NCBI GenBank assembly: GCA_020072815.1
Contig: JAIQGE010000017.1
Span: 1 to 64,000 of the forward strand
Length of the DNA: 64,000 bases
Source of the DNA: Terriglobia bacterium
GTDB lineage: Bacteria > Acidobacteriota > Terriglobia > Terriglobales > Acidobacteriaceae
Direction of reading: 5' to 3'
Positions 7,970-15,749 of this stretch are shown here, in pieces; positions within the stretch are counted from its first letter, which is position 1; every line of letters starts with the position of its first letter. A program made the position numbers and the translations under genes. Below the pieces are notes generated by a model. The model was not told the DNA's origin and made no database searches. It saw nothing but the letters and a program-made list of their open reading frames with translations.

Positions 7970-8929
7970 CTACTTGCGCGATTGCGACTTCCGCCGATTC
8001 GCGGGCACACCCCTTCGGCTCCTCGTTACGGGCTTCGTGGTGTTGGCTGCCTCAAACAAATGCCGAATGCCGAGTTCCAACAGTTCGACAGCCCTCTCCA
8101 AAGCGCCGAGTTGTCCAACCCGCACTATTGCGACGGACAAGTGCAACTCAAATGACGGGGGGCGCAACACTTCAACTGTGCCTATGAATTCTTTCCTGGC
8201 AATAAAGCGAGCCGGCAGCAGCCCGACTCCATATCCTGACTGAATGAGTGCTAGATGCAAATGTACGTTGTGGTGGATTTCGGCTGCAATCGTGGGGGTG
8301 ACGCCGGCACGCTCCATCTGATCGATGAGGCTTGCCCGAAGCAAGCACCCGGGCGGATTGAGCACCCAAGGTGCTCTGCCCAAACTTTCCCAATCACCGC
8401 CCACGTTGCCTGCGGCGCCTTGAACGATCTCCATATGGTCGCGAGCGATGATATTTGTCAAAAGAGGTGGAGGCGCGGTTTTACCTTCGGGCAAAAACAC
8501 GGCAGCAACGTCGAGTTCACCGGCAAGCAGCCGGTTGAACAATTCACCGGTAAGTCCGCTCAACAGCCGCAGTTGGACCTTGGAGTATTTTTCAGTCAGC
8601 GCCCGAATAGGTTCGATAAGCGTCCCCTCGGCCAGGGCATGCGCGAGCCCGATGCGCAAGAGGCCGTGAGGTTCGGCGTCGGGCGACGCAAGAGATCTCA
8701 GCGCCTCCGTCCGCTGCAACATATCTCGCGCTCGCTCAAGCACCCTGGAGCCCAGCGAGTTCAGGCGCGGCGGCTTCGTTGAGCGGTCGAGTAACTCAGC
8801 ACCCAATTCAGCCTCCAGCCTTTGCAGTTGCCGGGTTATAGCCGATGGTGTCCGGAATAGACGATCAGCTGCGCCGGCAATGGACCCGGCCTTGGCAAAC
8901 TCTACGAGCGCGTGTAAATCGTCGAGCAC
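7970..8929 (-). CDS. LysR-family transcriptional regulator
   Basis: 319 residues. An N-terminal winged helix-turn-helix (about 1-60, with AGSIAGAADRLFRTPSAI) is followed by the periplasmic-binding-like effector domain (about 90-290), the standard LysR size and order. It is divergent from ridA with a 178-base gap, the classic arrangement in which the regulator controls the divergent gene and itself. The extreme C-terminus is Arg/Lys-rich (SRRGVPANRRKSQSRK), longer and more basic than usual, and lies next to the duplicated ridA fragment, so it may have been altered by that rearrangement. The effector is unknown; an imine/enamine or amino-acid metabolite is plausible from the ridA context. Confidence 0.92.
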   Translation of the reverse strand: MLDDLHALVEFAKAGSIAGAADRLFRTPSAITRQLQRLEAELGAELLDRSTKPPRLNSLGSRVLERARDMLQRTEALRSLASPDAEPHGLLRIGLAHALAEGTLIEPIRALTEKYSKVQLRLLSGLTGELFNRLLAGELDVAAVFLPEGKTAPPPLLTNIIARDHMEIVQGAAGNVGGDWESLGRAPWVLNPPGCLLRASLIDQMERAGVTPTIAAEIHHNVHLHLALIQSGYGVGLLPARFIARKEFIGTVEVLRPPSFELHLSVAIVRVGQLGALERAVELLELGIRHLFEAANTTKPVTRSRRGVPANRRKSQSRK

Positions 8930-8999
8930 GAGATCCTCCTAAAGTAACTCCTGAAACCTCCCCCCAACCAATAGCAGAATCGTGCGAAAACAGCAACAT

Positions 9000-9015
9000 C
9001 ATTGTGACAATAATG
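9000..9015. promoter_or_regulatory. Candidate LysR operator in the lysR-ridA gap
   Basis: The sequence CATTGTGACAATAATG contains the perfect palindrome ATTGTGACAAT (9001-9011) nested in a CATT...AATG pair. It is about 92 bases upstream of the ridA ATG and 70 from the LysR start, where a divergent LysR site would be expected. There is no functional proof. Confidence 0.45.
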
Positions 9016-9107
9016 AACTTGTTGAATGTTGGTTGTCCAGCGATACTACATGGGATTCGTGCGTTTGTAGAGATTGATCAGCTACGGAAGTAGCTACAGG
9101 AGTTGCT

Positions 9108-9488
9108 ATGAGCAAGACCGCAATTACCTCGCCTGAACTCGCGCCGCCGGTCGGCCCATTTTCCCAGGCAGTCAAAATCGATGGTTTCCTCTTCTTCAGC
9201 GGACAGGTCGCCCAAGACCCGGCCACTGGCAAGGTGGTCGAGGGGGGCATTGTGCCCGAGACGGAGCGCGTCTTCCAAAACCTATCGGCGGTTCTGAAGG
9301 CGGCCAGCAAGAGTTTTGATGATGTCGTGCGCGCCGGTGTGTTTCTCACGAACATGACTGACTTCGCCGCGATGAATGGCATCTACGCAAAATATTTCAG
9401 TCAGCCCTTTCCCGCCCGCACGACGATCGCGGCTGCCGCGCTACCACTTGGGGCCTGCGTCGAGATCGATCTCGTTGTCAAGGCCTGA
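9108..9488 (+). CDS. ridA: RidA-family enamine/imine deaminase
   Basis: 126 residues, the standard length. An AGGAG site at 9098-9102 precedes the ATG. The N-terminal PVGPFSQAV and the C-terminal FPARTT (Arg104, the carboxylate-binding and catalytic arginine) with GACVEIDLVVKA are family hallmarks. RidA hydrolyses reactive enamines and imines such as 2-aminoacrylate released by PLP enzymes, in the cytoplasm as a trimer. It is probably controlled by the divergent LysR gene. Its last 45 bases plus the 3' flank are duplicated at 7864-7947. Confidence 0.95.
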   Translation: MSKTAITSPELAPPVGPFSQAVKIDGFLFFSGQVAQDPATGKVVEGGIVPETERVFQNLSAVLKAASKSFDDVVRAGVFLTNMTDFAAMNGIYAKYFSQPFPARTTIAAAALPLGACVEIDLVVKA

Positions 9489-9527
9489 GGCGGCGCATGG
9501 AGGTCGATCTCATGAAGTGCGCATTTC
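9444..9527 (+). repeat. Right copy of the 84-bp direct repeat
   Basis: The end of ridA and its 3' flank, matching 7864-7947 at an offset of 1580 bases. Identity continues through CGATCTCATGAAGT and ends near GCATTT, so the duplication involved DNA beyond the gene. Confidence 0.85.
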
Positions 9528-9595
9528 AAATCGTCGATTTTTTCATTCGGCGTTACGGGTAGCACGAGGCGTTGAGTGACGGAGAGGAGTTCCAC

Positions 9596-10114
9596 ATGAA
9601 GAAGATTCTGACTCAGTACGGACTGTGCGCGCTTGCGGTCGCTCTGATGGTGCCGTTGGCGCAGGCGCAGTCGGCAGGAATACAGGCTGCCTTCGCAAAA
9701 GATGCCGGAACGCTTTCCGACAAATTCACCGGACTCGCGCGCGTTATGTCGGGCAAGTACGACTGGAAGCCGGGCCAGGGCGTTCGCTCCGTCGGCGACG
9801 TGTTCAACCTGATCGTTGTGGAGAACGGCGTGCTCGCCGGCGTGCTTTCGGGCACACCGAATACGGGGGCAAAGCCCGCGCCCATCACCGATCCGGAGAA
9901 AATGCAGGAAGCCCTGAAGGCTTCTTACGTCAATCTGCAAAAAGCGATTACGGGACTTTCCGACAACGACCTGCAGGCGCCGGTGAAACTGTTCGGAAGA
10001 GACATGACGAAGCAGGGCGCGCTGATGCTGATTCTCGAAGATCAACACGAGCATCTGGGGCAGTCCATCGCGTACGCGCGCAGCAACGGCGTGGTTCCGC
10101 CCTGGTCCAAGTAA
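9596..10114 (+). CDS. Secreted DinB-like protein
   Basis: 172 residues from ATG 9596, which follows GAGAGGAG. A clear signal peptide ends at AQAQS (about 23-27). The rest is an all-helical DinB/DUF664-type domain, ending in the motif EHLGQSIAYARSNGVVPPWS that I recognise from acidobacterial family members. The position where the first metal-binding His normally lies (SVGDVFN.I) carries Leu, so metal binding may be lost or altered. These proteins are usually of unknown function or thiol transferases. It lies 107 bases after ridA and may share its transcript. Confidence 0.8.
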   Translation: MKKILTQYGLCALAVALMVPLAQAQSAGIQAAFAKDAGTLSDKFTGLARVMSGKYDWKPGQGVRSVGDVFNLIVVENGVLAGVLSGTPNTGAKPAPITDPEKMQEALKASYVNLQKAITGLSDNDLQAPVKLFGRDMTKQGALMLILEDQHEHLGQSIAYARSNGVVPPWSK

Positions 10115-10208
10115 GAGTGCCGATCTCCTCCGTAAAGTGTTGCGTGCACGGAATCGGTAGTCCCCAGCGATCCAACCTCCAAGTCAAGATCTGAAAGGAA
10201 AATGGCAT

Positions 10209-10727
10209 ATGAATAAAAAGAGAATGGGCACGGTATTTCTTGCACTCCTTATGTGTGGCTTGGTTTCTCAAGCGTCGGCGCAGGACGCGGAACCCAAATT
10301 CAACTCCAACGGCGATGACCTCACGAAGATTCGTGGCGTATTGGAGCAGTTCCGTCAGGATATTATTCGCAAGGACGGGTACGCCCTAACGAAGCTCGTG
10401 CTGAACCCTGATGTGCTCTTTCATCACACCAACACCCAGGAAGAGATTGATAGCGCCCGCAAATATAACGCCCAGTTCGATGGGATTGGACCGAGCCAGC
10501 TGGATGGATTTGCAAAACTCCTCGCTACGTCGAAGGACAAACTCGAAGAGAGATTTCGCAACATCGAGATTCGCCAGGACGGCCCTCTAGGGCTGGTGAC
10601 ATTTAATTACGATTTTGACATCAACGACAAGGTTCACCATTCAGGCCTCGAAGTCTGGCAAGTGTGCAAAATTGATGGGCAGTGGAAGATCTTGTCCGTT
10701 GTCTGGACTATTGATAGTCACAGCTGA
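10209..10727 (+). CDS. Secreted NTF2/SnoaL-like (DUF4440-type) protein
   Basis: 172 residues. A signal peptide ends near ASAQD (about 24). The body has the alpha+beta cone pattern of SnoaL/DUF4440 proteins: an N-terminal helix (IRGVLEQFRQDIIRKDG), a pocket region and paired strands ending in GQWKILSVVW. Such domains bind small hydrophobic ligands and sometimes isomerise them; the activity here cannot be told. An AAAGGA site precedes the ATG. It follows the DinB-like gene on the same strand. Confidence 0.7.
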   Translation: MNKKRMGTVFLALLMCGLVSQASAQDAEPKFNSNGDDLTKIRGVLEQFRQDIIRKDGYALTKLVLNPDVLFHHTNTQEEIDSARKYNAQFDGIGPSQLDGFAKLLATSKDKLEERFRNIEIRQDGPLGLVTFNYDFDINDKVHHSGLEVWQVCKIDGQWKILSVVWTIDSHS

Positions 10728-10905
10728 CAGCCAACAGCGCTCCAGAGAACAAGGCGAGCATCCGCCTGATGGTTGCGCCGGACCGCTGAAGAAAGTGAAA
10801 TCAGCGAAATCTAGGACAGACGGAAATGACCCCAACTGATTGGTTCCAAGTCGGGGAATTCGCCTTTCTGTGATTCCGAGGTTATCGATCGAGAGGAGTG
10901 TCTTC

Positions 10906-13409
10906 ATGGGGACTTTACTTCAGGATGTTCGCTATGGTCTGCGCATGCTGGTTAAGAAGCCCACATTCACGATCGTGGCTGTCCTGACGCTGGCTCTGGG
11001 CGTGGGAGCCAACACGGCCATTTTCAGCATCGTGAACGCCGTGCTGCTCCGTTCTCTTCCGTTCCCCGACCCCGACCGTCTCGTAAGGATCTACTTTAAC
11101 AACCCAGGGGTAGGATTGCGGGGCGTTCGGTTTTCCGTTCCGGAATTCGACGATCTTAGAACGCAGACGGATGTGTTCGAAGATGTGAGTGTCATCGTTT
11201 CGGGCCCCACAAACCTGACCGGCGCCGAACAGCCCGAACATTTGGAAATGGTCGAGGTTTCTCCCAAATATTTTTCCATGCTCGGCGCCACTCCCGAACT
11301 AGGGCGCTTATTTGGTCACCAGGACTTCGCGCTCGGTTTCGCGCCCGTGGTCGTGATCAGCGATGCCTTGTGGCGCCGATCTTATGGGGCTGATCCTGGC
11401 GTCCTCGGCCGCAGCCTCCGCCTCGATAACGATCTATACACCATTGTAGGTGTACTTTCTCCCGGATTTCGCCACCCCGGACCGACCATTCCAGCCGTGG
11501 AGGTGTGGATTACCTGCGGATTCAGTGGCGATCCGTACCCAGCGCCAGCGCGTGGTCTGCGCATACTACCAGGGGCAATCGGTCGTCTCAAGCCGGGCCT
11601 CACCCCAGCGCAAGCTCAGGCGCGGCTTGATGCCCTGACTGCTAATTTGCGTCGCGAATTTGCGAATGATTACCCTCCGCAAGCCGAATGGACGATTGAG
11701 ATTCTGCCGTTGCAGCAATCGTTGGTGGGCAAGGTTCGGCCGATGCTGGTCGTGTTGATGGCTGCCGTAATCTTAATCGTTTTCGTCGTGTCTCTAAACA
11801 TTGGAGCCTGCTTCTGGCGCGCGCCTCTGGACGACAGCAAGAGATGGCAGTGCGCGCGGCGATGGGAGCGAGCGGCGGCAGAATGATTCGGCAGATGCTC
11901 ACCGAATCGCTGTTGCTGGCTTTCATCGGGGGAATCGCAGGGCTCACGACGGCGGCGATTACGCTGAAAGTCGTCTTGCGATTTGTGCCTGCGAATCTTC
12001 CGCGGCTGGGCGAAGTAAACATTGATTGGCGGGTGCTGGGATTTGCGTTACTGATTTCGGTCGCGACCGGGCTACTGTTTGGGCTGGCTCCCGCGATTCA
12101 TTCCTCGAAGGCGGGACTTGCGAGCACGATGCGCGAGGGCTCGCGCGGCTCGGGCTACAGTGCGAAGGCCGGGCGCATGCGCGATGCGCTGATGGTGTCG
12201 CAGCTGGCTTTTGCGGTAGTGCTGATGGTCGGCGCAGGGCTCCTATTGGAAACGCTGCGCGATTTGTTGCGGCAGAATCCGGGCTTCAATCCATCGCAAG
12301 TGGTGACGGCGAATATCTATCTGCCGAACCCGAATAATCCGCAGCTCGATTCATATCACACCTTCGCGCAGCAGATTCCGTTTAATCGCGAACTGCTGCG
12401 GCGCGCGAACGCGATTCCCGGCGTGGAGTTGGCGGCGATTACGTCCAATTTGCCGGCCGCCGACACAATTAACAACGATTCGGCGGCCTACGGCGCCACG
12501 AATCACAATTCGCTGGCAATCGAAGACCGGCCCACGGAATCCTCGGGAGATTTGAGCGCCGAAATTATCCGCATCAGCCCGGATTATTTTCGGGTGATAC
12601 AAACACCGCTGGTGGAAGGCCGCTTTTTCACCGAAGCCGACGAGAACGGCAAACTGCCCGTGGTAATCATCGATGAGGCGACGGCAAGGCGCTACTGGTG
12701 GCCGGATCATGATCCGGTGGGCCGGCGCCTGCGTATCCGGTTGCGTTTCGGGCAGAATCCTGTGAATCCGTGGAGCACCGTGGTGGGCGTGGTGAAAGAT
12801 ATCAAGCACGACGGGCTCGATGTCGATGGCGTGCCGCACCTCTATGTCCCGCTGAATCAATTCGTCGGGCGGACGTTGAGCTTGGCGCTGCGAACTTCGT
12901 TGCCGGCGAGCAAGCTGGAGGCGCAAATTCGCGGCGCGATTCAGAGCCTGGATCCGGGGCTGCCGGTGTTCAACGTCACCTCGATGGATGAGGTACTGGA
13001 TGCATCGCTGGCATCGCGCAGGTTTTCGGCGAATTTGGTAGCGGGATTTGCGGGTGGGGCGCTCTTGCTGGCCTCGATCGGAATTTACGGTTTGCTGGCC
13101 TACATGGTCAGCCAAAGATCGCGCGAGATCGGTATCCGCATGGCCCTGGGTGCGCGGCGGGACGACATTCTGAGGATGTACTTGCGCAAGGGGGTCGCGC
13201 TTGCTGGCGTGGGCATCGTTGCCGGATTGGTCTTTTCTGCAGCCACTGCGTCCATGATGGCAAGTTTGCTCTATGGGGTGCGCCCCCATGATCCGGCTGT
13301 GTTTCTGATCGTGCCTCTGCTTTTGCTGGCAGTGGCCGCGCTGGCTAGCTATCTCCCAGCACGCCGCGCGACGAAAGTGAACCCAATGATTGCCTTGCGC
13401 GAGGCATGA
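10906..13409 (+). pseudogene. ADOP-type MacB/FtsX permease with a single frameshift
   Basis: A GAGAGGAG site precedes ATG 10906. The reading frame opens with MGTLLQDVRYGLRML and a MacB_PCD domain, runs to about 11804, then continues in another frame from AGC at 11805 (SLLLARASGRQQEMAVR) to the stop at 13409. Adding one base near 11803 gives an uninterrupted protein of about 834 residues, the normal ADOP length, with two FtsX permease domains of four helices each. The break falls in the first FtsX domain. In the first frame it would end at 11886 after a nonsense tail. ADOP permeases resemble MacB efflux components but lack a partner ATPase gene. One missing base could be real or an assembly error. 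Confidence 0.85.
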
Positions 13410-13814
13410 ACTCGCCGTTTGACCTACATGGTCGGTCGGCGGGCGCACGAGAGTCCGCATGGCGCCGGGAGCCATGCCCTCAACCATTGAAAAAATGATG
13501 GTGAGCTGGGGCGCGAAGTCTGGCCGGCATCGGACGGCAATCCGGTTCTTTGCCTTTAAATTCGCTCGCATGAAGGAGTAGGAAGCCAATATCTGTTTAT
13601 CGGTACGTCCGTCTCGAAGTATAGGAAAAACAAAACTCCGCTAATGCAGCACTCAGCACTCAGGTTCGACACCGGAACCGCACAAGCGCTCCGAGCGATG
13701 TAACGGGGCAAGAAAACAACGGGGAGTCGAAAGAGCGTTTTTGGAGGTGGGATTTCTCGGCAGGCGGGCAAACCAATGCAGTCTGTTACCCTGACTTTAT
13801 ACGGAGCTTTAAAA
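13410..13814. other. Intergenic, no gene seen; contains a short tandem repeat
   Basis: No supported coding region. At 13646-13664 there is a short tandem of the form GCAGCACTCAGCACTCAGG, resembling the CAGCATTCAGC units found after uvrB at 49845-49874. Confidence 0.45.
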
Positions 13815-14597
13815 TCATTCCGCCAGTATCGGTGGTAGCCGGCGTACCCACTGCATCCGGCGACCCGAGTGGTCGAGCAGCGGGTCCCACCCGAAGTCCC
13901 GCTTGATGGAAAGAGCCCAAGGGAGGCGTTTGGGGCGCGGTCGTCGTACCTGGCCGATGATCGAGAAGATTGTTGAGAAGTTTTGGCTTACGACCCGGGG
14001 AGCAAACAGTCCAAAATACCGTATGGCGTGCCGATAGGGATCAGGAAGCTGCTTAATCCATCGTTCGATAAACTCTTTGAGCGCATACTTCACCGTTACG
14101 ATACGCCTTAGCCTTTTGTACTTGCCCCCGGCGATCTGATTGGCAAGCGCTTTCTTTTGAAAGTGCGGCTCCAGCTCCAGCGCGAGCACGACCCGAACAA
14201 AATTGTTCCACGCCCGCCGAGGCCGATGGTGGCGAATGATGAACTCAAGCGCCTGTTCGTCAGTGAGCACGTGCTCAATGCACTCAAGGATTGCTTGACC
14301 CTCGCTGACCGCATCATGCCAGGCGGCAAAGCCGGAGATGATGATTCCGTTCGTTGTGATCTCGATTGACTCTGAGAATGCAGGCTCTGTGAATCGAATA
14401 GGCTGATGGGGTTCGGCCGCCAAGTGGACTAGATTCAATCGAGTCAGAGCCGGGTGGGCATGCAGTTTGTCCGGTGAACGTAGAACCAGTTGACGCGGGC
14501 CGTGGCCGTGCCTTAGGAGTGGCAAAGGCGCCGTGACCGGCGAATGGTCCTCTTTAGGAACTTGAGCTTGTTGAAATTCTGCGCTGTTGATTCCCAC
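13815..14597 (-). CDS. Transposase-like fragment (resembles IS91/Y2 C-terminus)
   Basis: 260 residues if the GTG at 14597 is used, but that GTG lies inside a repeat next to the att-like site and the true start is uncertain. The C-terminal part, FIERWIKQLPDPYRHAIRYF followed by GLFAPR, resembles the region of Y2-type (IS91-like) transposases where a lysine/arginine helix precedes RYYG.L; a short DPLLDHSGRRMQW tail follows. The catalytic tyrosines and zinc finger of a complete enzyme are not seen, so this is probably a remnant. Its position beside a tRNA-Glu fragment fits an island end. It could also be an unrelated domain of unknown function. Confidence 0.4.
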   Translation of the reverse strand: MGINSAEFQQAQVPKEDHSPVTAPLPLLRHGHGPRQLVLRSPDKLHAHPALTRLNLVHLAAEPHQPIRFTEPAFSESIEITTNGIIISGFAAWHDAVSEGQAILECIEHVLTDEQALEFIIRHHRPRRAWNNFVRVVLALELEPHFQKKALANQIAGGKYKRLRRIVTVKYALKEFIERWIKQLPDPYRHAIRYFGLFAPRVVSQNFSTIFSIIGQVRRPRPKRLPWALSIKRDFGWDPLLDHSGRRMQWVRRLPPILAE

Positions 14598-14613
14598 AAC
14601 AATCCCACAACAG
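14590..14613. repeat. ATTCCCACAACA repeat, left of the tRNA fragment
   Basis: Contains two tandem CCCACAACA units. A closely similar run occurs at 14774-14794 on the other side of the tRNA-Glu fragment. The pair could be integrase arm-type sites. Confidence 0.55.
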
Positions 14614-14694
14614 CAGCTTGTCTTTAGCAGTCTTTACGGTCCCGCCCGTGCGCCTGCTATGCTGCTAAGTCTTTGAATTGCTGTGCGAATTACT

Positions 14695-14740
14695 CCCTTT
14701 CACGGCGGTAACACGGGTTCAAATCCCGTCGGGGACGCCA
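14695..14740 (+). tRNA. 3' fragment of tRNA-Glu (UUC); candidate attachment site
   Basis: CCCTTTCACGGCGGTAACA is the tRNA-Glu anticodon stem-loop 3' part with anticodon TTC. It is followed by a perfect T-arm (CGGGTTCAAATCCCG) and the acceptor 3' strand ending GGGGACGCCA. The 5' half is missing: no GTCCCCG acceptor strand or D-arm occurs upstream. A 46-nt 3' tRNA remnant is what site-specific integration into a tRNA leaves at the far end of an island. With this orientation the inserted DNA would lie to the left. The intact tRNA-Glu is not in the window. Confidence 0.85.
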
Positions 14741-14773
14741 AAAAATCAAGGGCTTAGAGACATCCTGGCCGTA

Positions 14774-14794
14774 ATTCCCACAACACTCCACAAC
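14774..14794. repeat. ATTCCCACAACA repeat, right of the tRNA fragment
   Basis: ATTCCCACAACACTCCACAAC, the partner of the run at 14590-14613, in the same orientation. Confidence 0.55.
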
Positions 14795-14805
14795 GTTCGT
14801 CAAAT

Positions 14806-15145
14806 TCATGCGTGAAAAGCCGTTCCCGCGCGCATGATCAGGTCCGCCAAAGCTGCTTGTGCCTGGCGTTTCGTTGCTTCGACGGCCTGCTTGTAGCCGT
14901 CCATCGTCGTTTGAATGAAGCAGGCCGCAGAAGTTCCTGGACCATTCGTCCCAACGCAGCAGTTGCATCTCCACACGTTCCGAGGGCTTTGTCACACCAT
15001 TCTCATCCCTATGTTCAGGTAATAGATTTACTGCTCGTCTTCGCGAATGAGCTCTTCGGATCTCCAGCGACACTTCAAGCGGCATTAGATTCGCCAGGGC
15101 TTGATCAACCTGCTGCCAATCAAATGGGATGAGTGGAGAGGACAT
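14806..15145 (-). pseudogene. Unknown small gene, probably frameshifted
   Basis: An ATG at 15145 opens a plausible protein (MSSPLIPFDWQQVDQAL...RVEMQLLRWDEW). Further on, a different frame looks more protein-like (YKQAVEATKRQAQAALADLI) and stops at TGA 14808-14806. A single shift near 14920-14950 would join them into about 110 residues. The uninterrupted first frame instead runs into the antisense of the tRNA fragment, which is not credible protein. No family recognised. It sits at the edge of the mobile-element scar. Confidence 0.35.
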
Positions 15146-15216
15146 GGGTGCTAAACACCTAAAATTACCATCTCGTGACTGAGAGCGCTCCTAAGCGGCC
15201 CGCTTAATGCTGATGA

Positions 15217-15429
15217 TCAGTAGCTCACTGGCTTCCAAACCACAAGATTGTGGAAGGTGATCTGTCTTCCTGAAATCTCTAAATGCAGTGCTGGTGCGCT
15301 TTGAAATGAAGTGGTCCAATGACAATGAACTTTCCCGGTAAGTATCGCTCCTTCATCCTTAAACCCCGCTGGCTGGGCCGTTTGCAGGCCGCTCAGACTG
15401 TTCCTGTCTGCACCATTGACTGGCGCCAT
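15217..15429 (-). CDS. Small protein of unknown function
   Basis: 70 residues. The ATG at 15429 follows GAAGGAAG with a good spacing, the main support for it being real. No signal peptide, membrane segment or known motif; it has one Cys and two adjacent His (KVHCHW) near the middle. It is divergent from the giant secreted-protein gene and shares an AT-rich upstream region with it. Confidence 0.35.
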   Translation of the reverse strand: MAPVNGADRNSLSGLQTAQPAGFKDEGAILTGKVHCHWTTSFQSAPALHLEISGRQITFHNLVVWKPVSY

Positions 15430-15497
15430 GATGGCTTCCTTCTAGCTAAAGTGCTGTCGACGTGGATTTCCCATTTTGGGAATTGTCACAGATGAAA

Positions 15498-15516
15498 TTA
15501 TAGTTTCAAGCTATAA
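15498..15516. promoter_or_regulatory. Palindrome in the AT-rich upstream region of the surface-protein operon
   Basis: TTATAG (15498-15503) and CTATAA (15511-15516) form a perfect inverted repeat with a seven-base centre, an operator-like layout. It lies about 230 bases upstream of the giant Ig protein and 70 bases upstream of the divergent small gene, in a locally AT-rich stretch (15480-15550). Confidence 0.4.
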
Positions 15517-15749
15517 ATTCACTTGACAACTCATAGGTATAAGAGTGATTGTTGCGCGCACAAAACTTATGTGAAGTGTCCGGTCCTGATCTGAGTCCGG
15601 GAAGCTTCAGTCCAGATTGACAAATCATAGCTTCATCCTACTGCGGATCAGTGTGTTTGTATGCGCTAACTATTTCTCGCTTTAAGGTTCCTTATAGATT
15701 TCCTTCAATTGACGGAAGAATGCCTTCTTTCTAACCGGAGATAAAGCAG

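Noticed and set aside
14690-15145. Antisense open frame ending in RRDLNPCYRRE
   Set aside because: The C-terminal part is the antisense translation of the tRNA-Glu fragment, a well-known artefact. Only the part right of 14806 might be a gene remnant.
15523-15543. TTGACA followed by TATAAG as a promoter of the giant surface gene
   Set aside because: Only nine bases separate the boxes, far from the 16-18 needed.
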